Positions 54,037 to 62,648 of a stretch of DNA of 64,000 bases are shown here, in pieces; the stretch's first letter is position 1, and each line of letters begins with the position of its first letter. The notes below the pieces were generated by a model. The model was not told where the DNA came from. It did no database searches and saw only the letters and a program-made list of their open reading frames with translations. This DNA is from Sphingomonas sp. UNC305MFCol5.2 (GTDB lineage: Bacteria; Pseudomonadota; Alphaproteobacteria; Sphingomonadales; Sphingomonadaceae), in contig NZ_JOOE01000002.1 in NCBI RefSeq assembly GCF_000712135.1, positions 372,001 to 436,000 on the forward strand. Direction: 5' to 3'. Both the position numbers and the translations under genes were made by a program.

Positions 54037-55401
54037 ATGCTCGAAATACTGGAAAATGCCTGGTTCACGCTGACCGACGTGCTCAGTCCGCACGGCCCGG
54101 CCGTCCATGCCGCGAAAACCTATTCGCCGGCGGACTTCAGCGTCCATTTCTTCCTGCAGCTCGCAGTGATCATCCTCGCCTGCCGCGTCGTCGGCTGGCT
54201 GGGCCAGAAATTCTTGCACCAACCGCAGGTCGTCGGCGAGATGATCGCCGGCGTCGTCCTCGGGCCCTCGCTGCTCGGGCTGTTCTTCCCCGATCTCCAG
54301 CTCGCGATCTTCCCCAAGGAGACGCGCAACGTCCTCTATGTCGGCGCGCAATTGGGCGTCGGCCTGTACATGTTCATGGTCGGCCTCACGCTGCGTCTCG
54401 ACCATTTCCAGTCCAAGGCGAAGAGCGCCGCGACCGTATCGGCCGCCGGCATCGCCGCGCCGTTCCTGCTCGCCGCGCTGATCACGCCGTTCCTGCTGAG
54501 CGTACCGGGACTGTTCACGCCGGGCATCAGCCAGTCCAATGCCACCTTGTTCATGGGCGCGTGCATCGCGCTGACCGCCTTCCCGATGCTGGCACGCATC
54601 ATCAACGAGCGCGGCCTCGCCAATTCCTCGCTCGGCACGCTCTCGCTCACCGCCGGCGCGTTCGACGACGCGGCATCGTGGTGCGTGCTCGCCGTGGTGC
54701 TCGCCACGTTCGGCGCGGGCCCCGGCGTCGCAGTGATCGCGATCGGCGGCGCCGTCCTCTACGCCGGCTTCATGATCCTCTACGGCCGCAAGCTGCTTGC
54801 CCCGCTGGGCCGCGCCGTCGAGGCACGCGGCGAGATGAGCAGCCAGGTGCTCGCGATCACCATGCTGCTCTTCTGTCTCTCGGCCTTCCTGATGGACGCG
54901 ATCGGCATCCACGCGATCTTCGGCGGCTTCCTGATCGGCGCCTGCATGCCGCGCGGGCTGTTCGTCGAGGAACTCAAGCGCAAGGTCGAGCCGCTCGCAG
55001 TCGTCCTCCTGCTGCCGATGTTCTTCACTTATTCGGGACTCAACACCCGGATGGACATGGTCAACTCCGTATCGCTGCTGCTGATCGCATTGGGTATCCT
55101 GGCGGTGTCGGTGCTCGCCAAGTTCGGCGCCTGCTATGCCGCGGCGCGCTTCTCGGGCGAGGACAACCGCACGGCACTCGGCATCGGCGCGCTGATGAAC
55201 TCGCGGGGGCTGATGGAGCTGATCATCATCAATATCGGCCTGCAAAAGGGCATCATCGGCCCCACTTTGTTCTCGATGCTGGTGCTGATGGCGATCGTCA
55301 CCACCGTGATGGCCACCCCGGTGTTCGAGATCGTCTATGGCAGGAAAGCCCGCGAGAGCGGCGAGCTCGACCAGATCGACGGCCGCCTCGCCACTGCCTG
55401 A
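54037..55401 (+). CDS. CPA-type cation:proton antiporter
   Basis: A 454-residue membrane protein with about 12-13 helices and no TrkA-N domain. The start at 54037 has GGGGAGG at 54026-54032; an ATG at 54019 is spaced badly. Transport-core segments are LHQPQVVGEMIAGVVLGPSLLG, FMVGLTLRLDHF, ACIALTAFPMLARIINERGL and MNSRGLMELIIINIG, as in the KefB/NhaP-like group. It probably exchanges Na+ or K+ for H+. It shows no close similarity to the KefB-like protein at 39166 beyond the fold. Confidence 0.9.
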   Translation: MLEILENAWFTLTDVLSPHGPAVHAAKTYSPADFSVHFFLQLAVIILACRVVGWLGQKFLHQPQVVGEMIAGVVLGPSLLGLFFPDLQLAIFPKETRNVLYVGAQLGVGLYMFMVGLTLRLDHFQSKAKSAATVSAAGIAAPFLLAALITPFLLSVPGLFTPGISQSNATLFMGACIALTAFPMLARIINERGLANSSLGTLSLTAGAFDDAASWCVLAVVLATFGAGPGVAVIAIGGAVLYAGFMILYGRKLLAPLGRAVEARGEMSSQVLAITMLLFCLSAFLMDAIGIHAIFGGFLIGACMPRGLFVEELKRKVEPLAVVLLLPMFFTYSGLNTRMDMVNSVSLLLIALGILAVSVLAKFGACYAAARFSGEDNRTALGIGALMNSRGLMELIIINIGLQKGIIGPTLFSMLVLMAIVTTVMATPVFEIVYGRKARESGELDQIDGRLATA

Positions 55402-55413
55402 AGTTCCCCCTGT

Positions 55414-55448
55414 GCCCGCTCCGTGCGCATCGCGGAGCGGGCTTTTTT
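55414..55448 (+). terminator. Intrinsic terminator of the antiporter gene
   Basis: A perfect 10-bp stem GCCCGCTCCG/CGGAGCGGGC with a 9-base loop, followed by six T residues, 13 bases after the stop codon. Confidence 0.93.
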
Positions 55449-55469
55449 CGGGACGAGTATCCGACAGGA

Positions 55470-55943
55470 TCAGAGCTTGCCCTCCGCGAGCAACTCGCGG
55501 GTGCGCTTCAGTGTCGACAGCAGGGCAGCCTTATACCCGTTGTCGCCGTCGAGTTGGGCTTGGTCCGCCTGCTCCTCGGGGCTGTTCGGCGCTTTGCCGC
55601 GCAGGCCGAGATAGCAATAGAAGCGCAATTGAAGCGCGCCGTCCTCGTCCTCGTAGAGCTCGTTGACGATCACGCCTTCGCGCAGGCCGGCCGCCTGGAA
55701 GAAGCTGGCCTTGCGTTCCGGCTCCAGCACGACGATCTCGCGCAGCTCGGCGCCGCCGATCGTGGCTTCGCGGATGAAATGCGTCGCGCTTTCCTCCACG
55801 ACCTCGCAACGGGTGCAGAGGCCGGGCGGAAGGAACAGGCGCGCGTCACGGGCCTTCAGCTCGAGCCCGGCCCAGGCCTGCCCGCGGGTCAGCCTGGTTT
55901 CGCCCTCGGGGTTCACCGGAACGGTGGCGGTCGAATAGATCAT
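55470..55943 (-). CDS. AtaL-like (DUF1857) SRPBCC-fold protein
   Basis: A 157-residue protein opening MIYSTATVPVNPEGETRLTRGQAWAGLELKARDA, typical of the AtaL-like/DUF1857 family. The single-domain helix-grip fold ends in a helical tail LKRTRELLAEGKL. The function is unknown; fold relatives bind hydrophobic ligands. It follows the NmrA-type gene by 26 bases, so the two are probably co-transcribed. Confidence 0.82.
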   Translation of the reverse strand: MIYSTATVPVNPEGETRLTRGQAWAGLELKARDARLFLPPGLCTRCEVVEESATHFIREATIGGAELREIVVLEPERKASFFQAAGLREGVIVNELYEDEDGALQLRFYCYLGLRGKAPNSPEEQADQAQLDGDNGYKAALLSTLKRTRELLAEGKL

Positions 55944-55969
55944 GGCGATTCTCCTTGTCGCGCGCTGCT

Positions 55970-56833
55970 TCAGGCCCCGATTTCGGCGGCGAATTCGCGA
56001 TAGGTGCGCAAGGGGCGGCCCAGCAGCGCAGTGAGGCGCTCGACATCGCCGGCGGCGGGGACCATCCCCTCGGTCTGGAAGCGATCGGCCATCAGGCGCA
56101 TGTCGTACGCCATCCAATGAGGCGCGAACTGTCGCAGGTTCTGCTCGAAGCCGGCGGTATCGTCGCCTGGATAAGCGATCGGGCGACCAAGGACCTCGGT
56201 CCAGATCGCGGCGATGTCAGCACCCGTCAGCGTATCGGGGCCGACGATCGTGATCCGCTCGAGCGGAAGCGGCGCGCTGGCCTGCTCGCGGCGGATAAGC
56301 TCGATCGCCGCGATCTCCCCCAGGTCGCGCGCGTCGATCATCGCGAGCCCCTTGCCGCCGATCGGCATCGGATACACGCCGTAACCGGTCACCACGTCCT
56401 TGATGGTGGCGTCGTTCTGGATGAAATAAGCGGGGCGCAGGATCGTGGCGTTGAAGCCCATCTGCTCGATCATCCGCTCGACGCCGAACTTGCCCGCGAA
56501 ATGCGGCACGTTCACGTAAAGATCGCTGTGGATCACCGAGAGATAGACGATCCGCTGAATGCCGGCTTCGCGGGCGAGATTGAGCGCGATCAGCGCCTGG
56601 GTGAATTCGTCGGCCACCACTGCGTTGAGCAGGAACAGCGTCGAGACGCCCGCGAAGGCGCCGCGCAGCGAGTCGATGTCGAGCAGGTCGCCCTGAACGA
56701 CGGTGACGCCCGCCGGCAGGCTCGCCTTCGCGGGATCGCGGACGAGCGCGCGCACATCGGCGCCGCGATGGATGAGCTGATCGACGACGTGGCGCCCGAT
56801 TTGGCCGGTAGCGCCGGTAACGAGGATGGTCAT
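55970..56833 (-). CDS. NmrA-like NAD(P)-binding protein
   Basis: A 287-residue atypical short-chain dehydrogenase with the dinucleotide motif VTGATGQIGRHVV at the N-terminus and VVQGDLLDIDSL. The catalytic Tyr-Lys pair of classic SDRs is absent, as in NmrA/HSCARG-type redox sensors and quinone reductases. The start at 56833 follows CAGGAG. It is divergent from a LysR-type regulator gene, which probably controls it. Confidence 0.88.
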   Translation of the reverse strand: MTILVTGATGQIGRHVVDQLIHRGADVRALVRDPAKASLPAGVTVVQGDLLDIDSLRGAFAGVSTLFLLNAVVADEFTQALIALNLAREAGIQRIVYLSVIHSDLYVNVPHFAGKFGVERMIEQMGFNATILRPAYFIQNDATIKDVVTGYGVYPMPIGGKGLAMIDARDLGEIAAIELIRREQASAPLPLERITIVGPDTLTGADIAAIWTEVLGRPIAYPGDDTAGFEQNLRQFAPHWMAYDMRLMADRFQTEGMVPAAGDVERLTALLGRPLRTYREFAAEIGA

Positions 56834-56850
56834 GGGATAACTCCTGGTTG

Positions 56851-56864
56851 ATGCCAAATGGCAT
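56851..56864. promoter_or_regulatory. Palindrome ATGCCA-AA-TGGCAT in the NmrA/LysR divergent region
   Basis: A perfect 6-bp inverted repeat with a 2-base spacer, 18 bases upstream of the NmrA-like start and 74 bases from the LysR start. It is a candidate binding site for the divergently encoded LysR protein. Confidence 0.45.
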
Positions 56865-56937
56865 TCCCGGAAATTAGTGATCCACATGCGCGCCAATAGA
56901 CGCTATATCTGGACATACCGTCTCACTGGTGGAACAC

Positions 56938-57834
56938 ATGGACCTGCTCGCCCTCGCCGATTTCAATCTTGTCGCCCGGCACGGCGGATTTGGACGCGCT
57001 GCGCGCGCCGCCGGGCGGCCCAAGGCCACCTTGTCCCGCCGGGTCGCGGAGCTGGAGGCCAGCCTCGACGTGCGGCTGTTCGAGCGCGGGGCGCGCATGC
57101 TCAAGCTGACCGAGGAGGGCCGCACGCTCCATCAGCGGACGGGCGCGTTGCTCACCGAGATCAACGAGACCGCGGCTGCCATCGCTTCCGGCGGGCACAC
57201 GCCGCGCGGGCGACTGCGGATCAGCGCGCCCTTGCTGTTCTCGCAGATCGCGATGGGAAAGATCGCCGCGGGTTTCGCCGCGCGCTTCCCCGAAATCCGG
57301 CTCGAAGTGACGACCGAGGATCGGCCAGTTGACATGATCGAGGAAGGCTATGACCTCGTGATCCGCGTCAATCCGGCGCCGGACCAGAGCCTTGTCGGTC
57401 GCGCCTTCCTGCGCGATCGGCTGGTGGTGGTGGCGAGCCCTTCCGTCGCCCGGCCGACGGAGGGCATGGCAGCGCCCGCGGTGGTTCGCGGATCGCTCGA
57501 TCAGGCCGGGGACTGGAAAGTGAAGACTCCGGACGGAGAGCTGCGCATCGTAGTCGAGCCGGTTCTCAGCGTGTCGTCGATGGTCATGAACCGCGACGCG
57601 GTTCGCGCGGGGGCCGGTGTCGGACGGCTTCCCGTGTCGCTCGTCAGCCACGATCTGGCTGCCGGAACCCTGGTGCATTGGGGCGACATCGACGGTCCGG
57701 AAATCGCCCTGTGGGCGCTCTATCCTTCGCGCCGCTTGCTGAGCGCCCGCGTATCGGCGTTCCTCGACTATCTCAAATCGGCCTTCCCGACCGGAGAACC
57801 CGACGAACTGGCCGCCTTTCTCGCCGATAAATGA
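56938..57834 (+). CDS. LysR family transcriptional regulator
   Basis: A 298-residue protein with an N-terminal winged HTH (residues 1-60; LVARHGGFGRAARAAGRPKATLSRRVAELE) and a periplasmic-binding-like effector domain from about 88 (GRLRISAPLLFSQIA). The HTH and linker resemble the AaeR/PecT-like branch that often represses an adjacent dehydrogenase. The ATG at 56938 is preferred to a GTG at 56929. It likely senses a small molecule handled by the NmrA/AtaL-like pair. Confidence 0.9.
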   Translation: MDLLALADFNLVARHGGFGRAARAAGRPKATLSRRVAELEASLDVRLFERGARMLKLTEEGRTLHQRTGALLTEINETAAAIASGGHTPRGRLRISAPLLFSQIAMGKIAAGFAARFPEIRLEVTTEDRPVDMIEEGYDLVIRVNPAPDQSLVGRAFLRDRLVVVASPSVARPTEGMAAPAVVRGSLDQAGDWKVKTPDGELRIVVEPVLSVSSMVMNRDAVRAGAGVGRLPVSLVSHDLAAGTLVHWGDIDGPEIALWALYPSRRLLSARVSAFLDYLKSAFPTGEPDELAAFLADK

Positions 57835-57843
57835 AGGCGTCGA

Positions 57844-59376
57844 TTAGACGCCGGACGGCACGCCGTCGTTGATCTCGCGGATCGCCGCGCGATGCAGCGG
57901 CAGGTCCTCGATCGCCCGCTCGCTGAACGTGCGGATCCGCGCGAACAATTTCTCCGCCGCCTCCACATTCGGGAAATCGCTGCGTCCCGACGAGAGATCG
58001 GTGCGGAATTCCATTCCGTAGAGGATGTACTGATAATTGAAGAAGGCGAAGCTCTCGAGATCGAGGATGAAGTCGAAGCGGCTCGGCGGACGCCAGCGCC
58101 ATTGCCGCAGCAAAGCCTGCAGTGCCTCGGGAATCGAGGCAGGATCCGCATTGTCGCGCCAGAACGGCTCCTCGCGCCGGCTCAGGCAATAATGGAGCTT
58201 CAGGAAGTTGATGATGTTCTCGTAGCGCGCGGCCATCAGCCGGTTGAAGCGTTCGGCCGGCGCATCGACCGGGCCGTTATGCGGGAACAGCTCGGCGATC
58301 ATGCCGACCGCGGCCTCGATCAACACCACCCCGGTTGATTCCAGCGGCTCGAGAAAACCTCCCGAAAGCCCCACCGCGACGCAGTTCTTCAGCCATTGCG
58401 CCTCGCGATAGCCGGGCTCGAACGGGATGATCCGCGCCTTGTAATCGTCATGGCCGATATAATCGCGCAGCACGCCGGCCGCCTCCGCGTCCGACATATG
58501 CGCCGACGAATAGACGCAGCCGATCCCGCGCGCGCCTTCGAGGCCGATGTCCCAGGTCCAGCCCGCTCCGTGCGCGGTGGCGATGGTGAAGCTCTCGATC
58601 GGCGCGTCGGGCCGGTCATAGGGAATCTTGCAGGCCAGTGCGCGATCGGTGAACAATTGGTGCTTCACCGATTTGAACGGCGAACCCAGCGCCTTGCCGA
58701 TCAGCTCGGCCCGGAAGCCCGAGCAATCGACAAAGAGGTCCGCCTCGAGCGCGCCGTGCGCGTCGGCATGGATGCGCGCGATGCTGCCGTCCTCGGCCAG
58801 CTCGACGCCGGTCAGCAGCCCCCGGAGATGGCGGACGCCTAGCGCGACCGCACGCGCCTCGAGCACCTCGGCAAGCCGCCGCGCGTCGAAATGATAGGCA
58901 TAGTTGAGCGGGCCGGCATAATCGCCTTCCCCCGCGCGTTTGGGCGCGCGCCGCGCCTCGGCCACCCGGTTCTGGATCGTCACTGCCTCGGCGAAGGGCG
59001 GCCGCGTCGCCTCGTTCTGGAGCAGCCAATAGGGCACGAGGCTGGCGCCTTCGGTGTAGAAGGGCGCCTCGAACGGATGGAGGTAATGATGGCGCGCGCC
59101 GTCCGGCCCGGGCGCGTGCAGCCAGTCGTCGAAGCGGATGCCCTGCTTGAACGTCGCCGATGCCGCGCGGATGAAATGCGTCTCGTCGATGCCGAGGAAC
59201 TGCAGCGTCGAGCGGATCGTCGGAAACGCGCCCTCGCCCACCCCGATGATGCCGATCTCGGGCGATTCGAGCAACGTGATCTCGATCCGCCCCTCGAAGA
59301 AGCGCGCGAGATAGGCCGCGGTCAACCAACCCGCCGTACCTCCCCCGACAACGATGATCCCCCGCTTCTCCGGCAT
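57844..59376 (-). CDS. Flavin-dependent tryptophan-halogenase-like protein
   Basis: A 510-residue FAD protein with GGGTAG (11-16), the catalytic-lysine segment FKQGIRFDDWL (Lys78, matching Lys79 of PrnA) and FLEPLESTGVVLIEAAVGM carrying the conserved glutamate. The WxWxIP halogenase motif is altered: here it reads GWTWDIGLE (about 272-280), lacking the proline. Such halogenase-like proteins are common in sphingomonads beside TonB receptors and may act on a different aromatic substrate. No flavin reductase or biosynthetic genes are adjacent. Confidence 0.88.
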   Translation of the reverse strand: MPEKRGIIVVGGGTAGWLTAAYLARFFEGRIEITLLESPEIGIIGVGEGAFPTIRSTLQFLGIDETHFIRAASATFKQGIRFDDWLHAPGPDGARHHYLHPFEAPFYTEGASLVPYWLLQNEATRPPFAEAVTIQNRVAEARRAPKRAGEGDYAGPLNYAYHFDARRLAEVLEARAVALGVRHLRGLLTGVELAEDGSIARIHADAHGALEADLFVDCSGFRAELIGKALGSPFKSVKHQLFTDRALACKIPYDRPDAPIESFTIATAHGAGWTWDIGLEGARGIGCVYSSAHMSDAEAAGVLRDYIGHDDYKARIIPFEPGYREAQWLKNCVAVGLSGGFLEPLESTGVVLIEAAVGMIAELFPHNGPVDAPAERFNRLMAARYENIINFLKLHYCLSRREEPFWRDNADPASIPEALQALLRQWRWRPPSRFDFILDLESFAFFNYQYILYGMEFRTDLSSGRSDFPNVEAAEKLFARIRTFSERAIEDLPLHRAAIREINDGVPSGV

Positions 59377-59423
59377 ATCCGACTTGCTAGCAGCGGGTGG
59401 CGAGCGTGGATAGGCGGCCCATC

Positions 59424-59476
59424 AATCCTCCTCGCGAAGCGGGGGAGGTGGCATGCGAAGCATGACGGAGGGGGGC
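59424..59476. repeat. Palindromic repeat of family B, half copy
   Basis: CCTCCTCGCGAAGCGGGGGAGGTGGCATGCGAAGCATGACGGAGG corresponds to one arm of the palindrome at 41423-41547, with the variable GCATGCGAAGCATG segment instead of TCGCCGAAGGCGA. Confidence 0.75.
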
Positions 59477-59521
59477 TAACCGCAAGCGGGTCGCTAGCAC
59501 GTATCGACATTCAACAAACTG

Positions 59522-59674
59522 ACTCCCCTCCCTGCAAGGGAGGGGCTGGGGGTGGGTGCGACTCCGGCGAAGGCCGGGGGAGCCCATCGAGCGGCTCGGA
59601 AAAAGAAAGAAAGGCCGGGCGTCGAGCCCGGCTTTCCTTACCCACCCCTAACCCCTCCCTTGCAGGGAGGGGAA
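59522..59674. repeat. Dispersed nested-palindrome repeat, copy A5 (inverted)
   Basis: Same unit as at 22673 but in the opposite orientation relative to the window: the GGTGGGTGCGA side comes first and the AAAGGCCGGGC/GCCCGGCTTT hairpin last. Confidence 0.87.
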
Positions 59675-59736
59675 TCTGAATGTCGGAACGGCCTGACGAC
59701 CAAGCCCCTGCCGCCACTCGCGCGCGGCCCTCCCCA

Positions 59737-60084
59737 CTACGCCGGAGAGGAATGCACCGGATGACGCCAGTCGAAGGCGAGCGGAGCCTCGCGGAACGCG
59801 AAGCGGTCGAGGTGGCGGGCCACTGCGCCCTTCAGCCCTTCGAGCTGCTCCTCCGAGGACGCGTCGATGCGCACCTCGAGCCCCGTCTCGGCGACGTTGA
59901 AGGTCGCGACGGCGTCGCCCGGATGGTTGGCGCCGCGGGCGTCCCGGGGGAAGATCACCGTCCCGTTCTCGGGCGTGAACTCCACCTGCAGGTTGTGCGA
60001 CCAGTGCTTGCACAATTGCTGGAGATATTTGCTCGCACTCGACGTCGGCACCAAGGCCGTTGCGCTCGAAGTCGTGATCGTCAT
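59737..60084 (-). CDS. DUF2218 family protein
   Basis: A 115-residue protein. The start at 60084 follows AAGGAACGGGAC and gives the normal family length; an in-frame ATG at 60147 would add about 21 residues. The pattern SASKYLQQLCKHWSHNLQVEF, FNVAETGLEVRI and LDRFAFREAP matches DUF2218, which often contains an early CKHW metal-site-like motif. The function is unknown. It lies downstream of a PadR regulator on the same strand and is its likely target or partner. Confidence 0.85.
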   Translation of the reverse strand: MTITTSSATALVPTSSASKYLQQLCKHWSHNLQVEFTPENGTVIFPRDARGANHPGDAVATFNVAETGLEVRIDASSEEQLEGLKGAVARHLDRFAFREAPLAFDWRHPVHSSPA

Positions 60085-60149
60085 GTCCCGTTCCTTCCCT
60101 TGCGGCGCCAGCCCCAGCCGGCGCCGCAGCATCTCCAGTCGCGGCATTT

Positions 60150-60740
60150 TCAGAGCCGCTCGATCTTCCGCGCCGCCTCGTCGAGAATGTCGGCGACGGC
60201 ATGCAACGTCTCGGGATCAACTTCCGAGCCGCCCAGTCGCTCCTGCAACACGGCGCGCAAATTGCCCATCGCACGGCGAATCGGGCCGCCGCTGGTCCGC
60301 GCCTGGTGTTCGCCGAGCGCGGCGAGCCGCTGGAACAGCGCCTCGACCTCGGCCGCCTTCTCCTTGAGTTCCGCGGTCCCCGCCTCGGTGATCGCGAACG
60401 CCTTGCGCGTGCCCTCGGCCTTCGCCTCGACCAGCCCCATGTCGTCGAGCATGGTCAGCGTCGGATAGATCACGCCGGGGCTCGGGGCATAAGCGCCGCC
60501 CGAGCGTTCCTCGATCTCGCGGATCAGATCATAGCCGTGGCGCGGCTGTTCCTCGATCAGCTTGAGCAGGACGAGCCGAAGCTCGCTCCCGTCGAACATC
60601 CGCCGTCCGCGGCCGCCTTCACGGCCCGGGTGCATGCCGCCCCAGCCACCGCCGAAGCCGCGGCCCCAGCCGCGCGGTCCGCCATGCCGGCCGCCGCATT
60701 CATGGCCGCGCTCGCGGCCGTGGTGAAATCCAAATCGCAT
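60150..60740 (-). CDS. PadR family transcriptional regulator with His/Gly-rich N-terminus
   Basis: A 196-residue protein. A His/Gly/Arg-rich N-terminal segment (about 1-45, FHHGRERGHECGGRHGG) is followed by a PadR winged helix (LRLVLLKLIEEQPRHGYDLIREIEERSGG, SPGVIYPTLTMLDDMGLV) and a C-terminal helical dimerisation region. The His-rich part, with one Cys, could bind metal ions. The start at 60740 follows AAGGA. The palindrome directly upstream is its likely operator. Confidence 0.88.
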   Translation of the reverse strand: MRFGFHHGRERGHECGGRHGGPRGWGRGFGGGWGGMHPGREGGRGRRMFDGSELRLVLLKLIEEQPRHGYDLIREIEERSGGAYAPSPGVIYPTLTMLDDMGLVEAKAEGTRKAFAITEAGTAELKEKAAEVEALFQRLAALGEHQARTSGGPIRRAMGNLRAVLQERLGGSEVDPETLHAVADILDEAARKIERL

Positions 60741-60774
60741 CTCAAATCCTTTTTTAGCGAGTCGTGATGCGTCT

Positions 60775-60786
60775 AAGATATATCTT
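60775..60786. promoter_or_regulatory. Palindrome AAGATATATCTT upstream of the PadR gene
   Basis: A perfect 12-bp palindrome 34 bases before the PadR start codon and 72 bases before the divergent rarA start. PadR proteins usually bind AT-rich inverted repeats at their own promoters, so autoregulation is likely. Confidence 0.6.
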
Positions 60787-60857
60787 GAAAGCATCCGCGC
60801 AAGCCCTTTCGCCTAACCTTTTGTAACCTTTCGTCGGGCCGCCTATCTCTGAGAGCT

Positions 60858-62177
60858 ATGGCCGACCTCTTCGCCACCGACGAACAAGCCGCTCCCGCCG
60901 AGGCCCCCACCACCGGGCCCCTGGCCGATCGCCTGCGCCCCCAGGCGCTCGATCAGGTCGTCGGCCAGGAGCACCTGACCGGCCCCGAAGGCGCGATCGG
61001 ACGGATGGTCGCCGCGGGCAAGCTCAGCTCGATCATCCTCTGGGGCCCGCCCGGCACCGGCAAGACCACGATCGCCCGCCTCCTCGCCGACGCGGTGGGC
61101 CTCCGCTTCGTCGCGATCTCGGCGGTCTTCTCGGGCGTAGCCGATTTGAAGAAGGTCTTCGCCGAGGCCCGCGAATATGCCCGGATCGGCCGCAAGACCC
61201 TGCTCTTCGTGGACGAGATCCACCGCTTCAACCGCGCCCAGCAGGACGGCTTCCTGCCTTATGTCGAGGACGGCACCGTCACCCTCGTCGGCGCCACCAC
61301 CGAGAACCCGTCATTCGAATTGAACGCCGCGTTGCTCAGCCGCGCGCAGGTCCTCATCCTCCACCGGCTGGATCACAAGGCGCTCTGCAAGCTGCTCGAT
61401 CGCGCCGAGGAGCTCGAGGAACGCCCCCTCCCCCTCACGCCCGAGGCGCGCGACGCGCTGGTCGCCAGCGCCGATGGCGACGGGCGCTTCCTGCTCAACC
61501 AGGCCGAGACGCTCTTTTCGGTCAGCTTCGAGACGCCGCTCGATCCGTCCGCGCTGGGCGACTTTCTCCAGCGCCGCGTCGCGGTCTACGACAAGGACCG
61601 CGAGGGGCATTACAACCTCATCTCGGCGCTCCACAAATCGATCCGCGGCAGCGATCCGCAGGCCGCGCTTTATTACCTCGCCCGCATGCTCACCGCCGGC
61701 GAGGAGCCGCTCTATGTGCTGCGCCGCCTCACGCGCGCGGCGGTCGAGGATATCGGCCTCGCCGATCCGAATGCGCTGGTCCAGTGCATCGCCGCCAAGG
61801 ACACGTACGACTTTCTCGGCTCTCCCGAGGGCGAGCTCGCGATCGCGCAGGCGTGCCTCTATCTCGCCACCGCGCCCAAATCGAATGCAGCCTATGCCGC
61901 GCAAAAGGCGGCATGGCGCTCGGCGAAGGAGACCGGCTCGCTGATGCCGCCGGCCAACATCCTCAACGCCCCCACCAAGCTGATGAAGCAGATCGGCTAC
62001 GGCAAGGGCTATACCTACGATCACGACGCCGAGGACGGCTTTTCGGGCGACAATTACTGGCCCGGGGAGATGACGCCCCAGACCTTCTACGCCCCCACCG
62101 ATCGCGGCATGGAAAAACGCATCGCCGAGCGCATGGCATGGTGGAACGAGATGCGCGAGAAGCGCCGCGATGGATAG
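60858..62177 (+). CDS. rarA: Replication-associated recombination protein RarA
   Basis: A 439-residue AAA+ ATPase (MgsA/WRNIP1 family). It has Walker A GPPGTGKTTIARLL, Walker B LLFVDEIHRFNRAQQDGFLPYVEDG, sensor 1 LVGATTENPSFELN and a C-terminal tetramerisation region with PPANILNAPTKLMKQIGYGKGY. It acts at stalled replication forks. The length is complete, and it diverges from the PadR gene. Confidence 0.95.
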   Translation: MADLFATDEQAAPAEAPTTGPLADRLRPQALDQVVGQEHLTGPEGAIGRMVAAGKLSSIILWGPPGTGKTTIARLLADAVGLRFVAISAVFSGVADLKKVFAEAREYARIGRKTLLFVDEIHRFNRAQQDGFLPYVEDGTVTLVGATTENPSFELNAALLSRAQVLILHRLDHKALCKLLDRAEELEERPLPLTPEARDALVASADGDGRFLLNQAETLFSVSFETPLDPSALGDFLQRRVAVYDKDREGHYNLISALHKSIRGSDPQAALYYLARMLTAGEEPLYVLRRLTRAAVEDIGLADPNALVQCIAAKDTYDFLGSPEGELAIAQACLYLATAPKSNAAYAAQKAAWRSAKETGSLMPPANILNAPTKLMKQIGYGKGYTYDHDAEDGFSGDNYWPGEMTPQTFYAPTDRGMEKRIAERMAWWNEMREKRRDG

Positions 62178-62187
62178 CGCGCTCCTG

Positions 62188-62288
62188 TATCCCGGCGGAG
62201 GCCGGGGCCCAGTATCGGAGCGGCTAATGGGGTCGACGCACCTCGCGAAGGACATCGCAGCTGGGCCCCGGCCTTCGCCGGGGAACAA
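62188..62288. repeat. Palindromic repeat of family D
   Basis: A 101-bp element with inverted arms CTCCTGTATCCCCGGCGGAGGCCGGGGCCCA-like (left) and TGGGCCCCGGCCTTCGCCGGGGAAC (right) around a less symmetric centre. It fills the gap between rarA and the YjbR genes. Confidence 0.75.
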
Positions 62289-62300
62289 GGAGGCCGAGAC

Positions 62301-62648
62301 GTGAAGGACTGGGACGACGCCTGCGCCTTCGCCCGCACGCTCCCCGATGTCGAGATGGCGTCGTGGTGGGGCACGCTCTGCCCGAAGATCAACGGCAAGG
62401 GCTTCCTGTCGCCTGGCCGGGAGAAAAACAGCTTCGCGCTGATGGTCACCCATCCCGAAAAGGAGATGCTGTTCGAGACCGATCCCGAGACCTTCTGGCA
62501 GACCGATCACTATGCCAATTATCCGATGCTTCTCGTCCGCTACGGCACCGTGAGCCGCGAACGGATCGAGCTCTACATCCAGCGCGCCTGGTGGGATCGC
62601 GCGAAGAAGCCGCAGCGCGTCGCCGCGGGCATGGCGGAGCGGCCGTGA
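62301..62648 (+). CDS. MmcQ/YjbR family protein, first copy
   Basis: A 115-residue protein starting at a GTG (62301) preceded by AAGGAGG. YjbR-fold phrases are DACAFARTLPDVEMASWWG, LCPKINGKGFLS and a C-terminal LYIQRAWWDRAKKPQR. The family has a MmcQ-like DNA-binding fold; the function is unknown. It overlaps the second copy by 4 bases (GTGA). Confidence 0.87.
   Translation: MKDWDDACAFARTLPDVEMASWWGTLCPKINGKGFLSPGREKNSFALMVTHPEKEMLFETDPETFWQTDHYANYPMLLVRYGTVSRERIELYIQRAWWDRAKKPQRVAAGMAERP

Larger units (their letters stand above)
59377..59736. other. 360-base gap holding repeats B2 and A5
   Basis: Between the halogenase-like gene start and the DUF2218 gene end there is no credible coding frame. 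The gap contains a half copy of the family B palindrome (59424-59476) and an inverted copy of the family A repeat (59522-59674). The remainder shows nothing identifiable beyond the halogenase promoter region. Confidence 0.7.
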
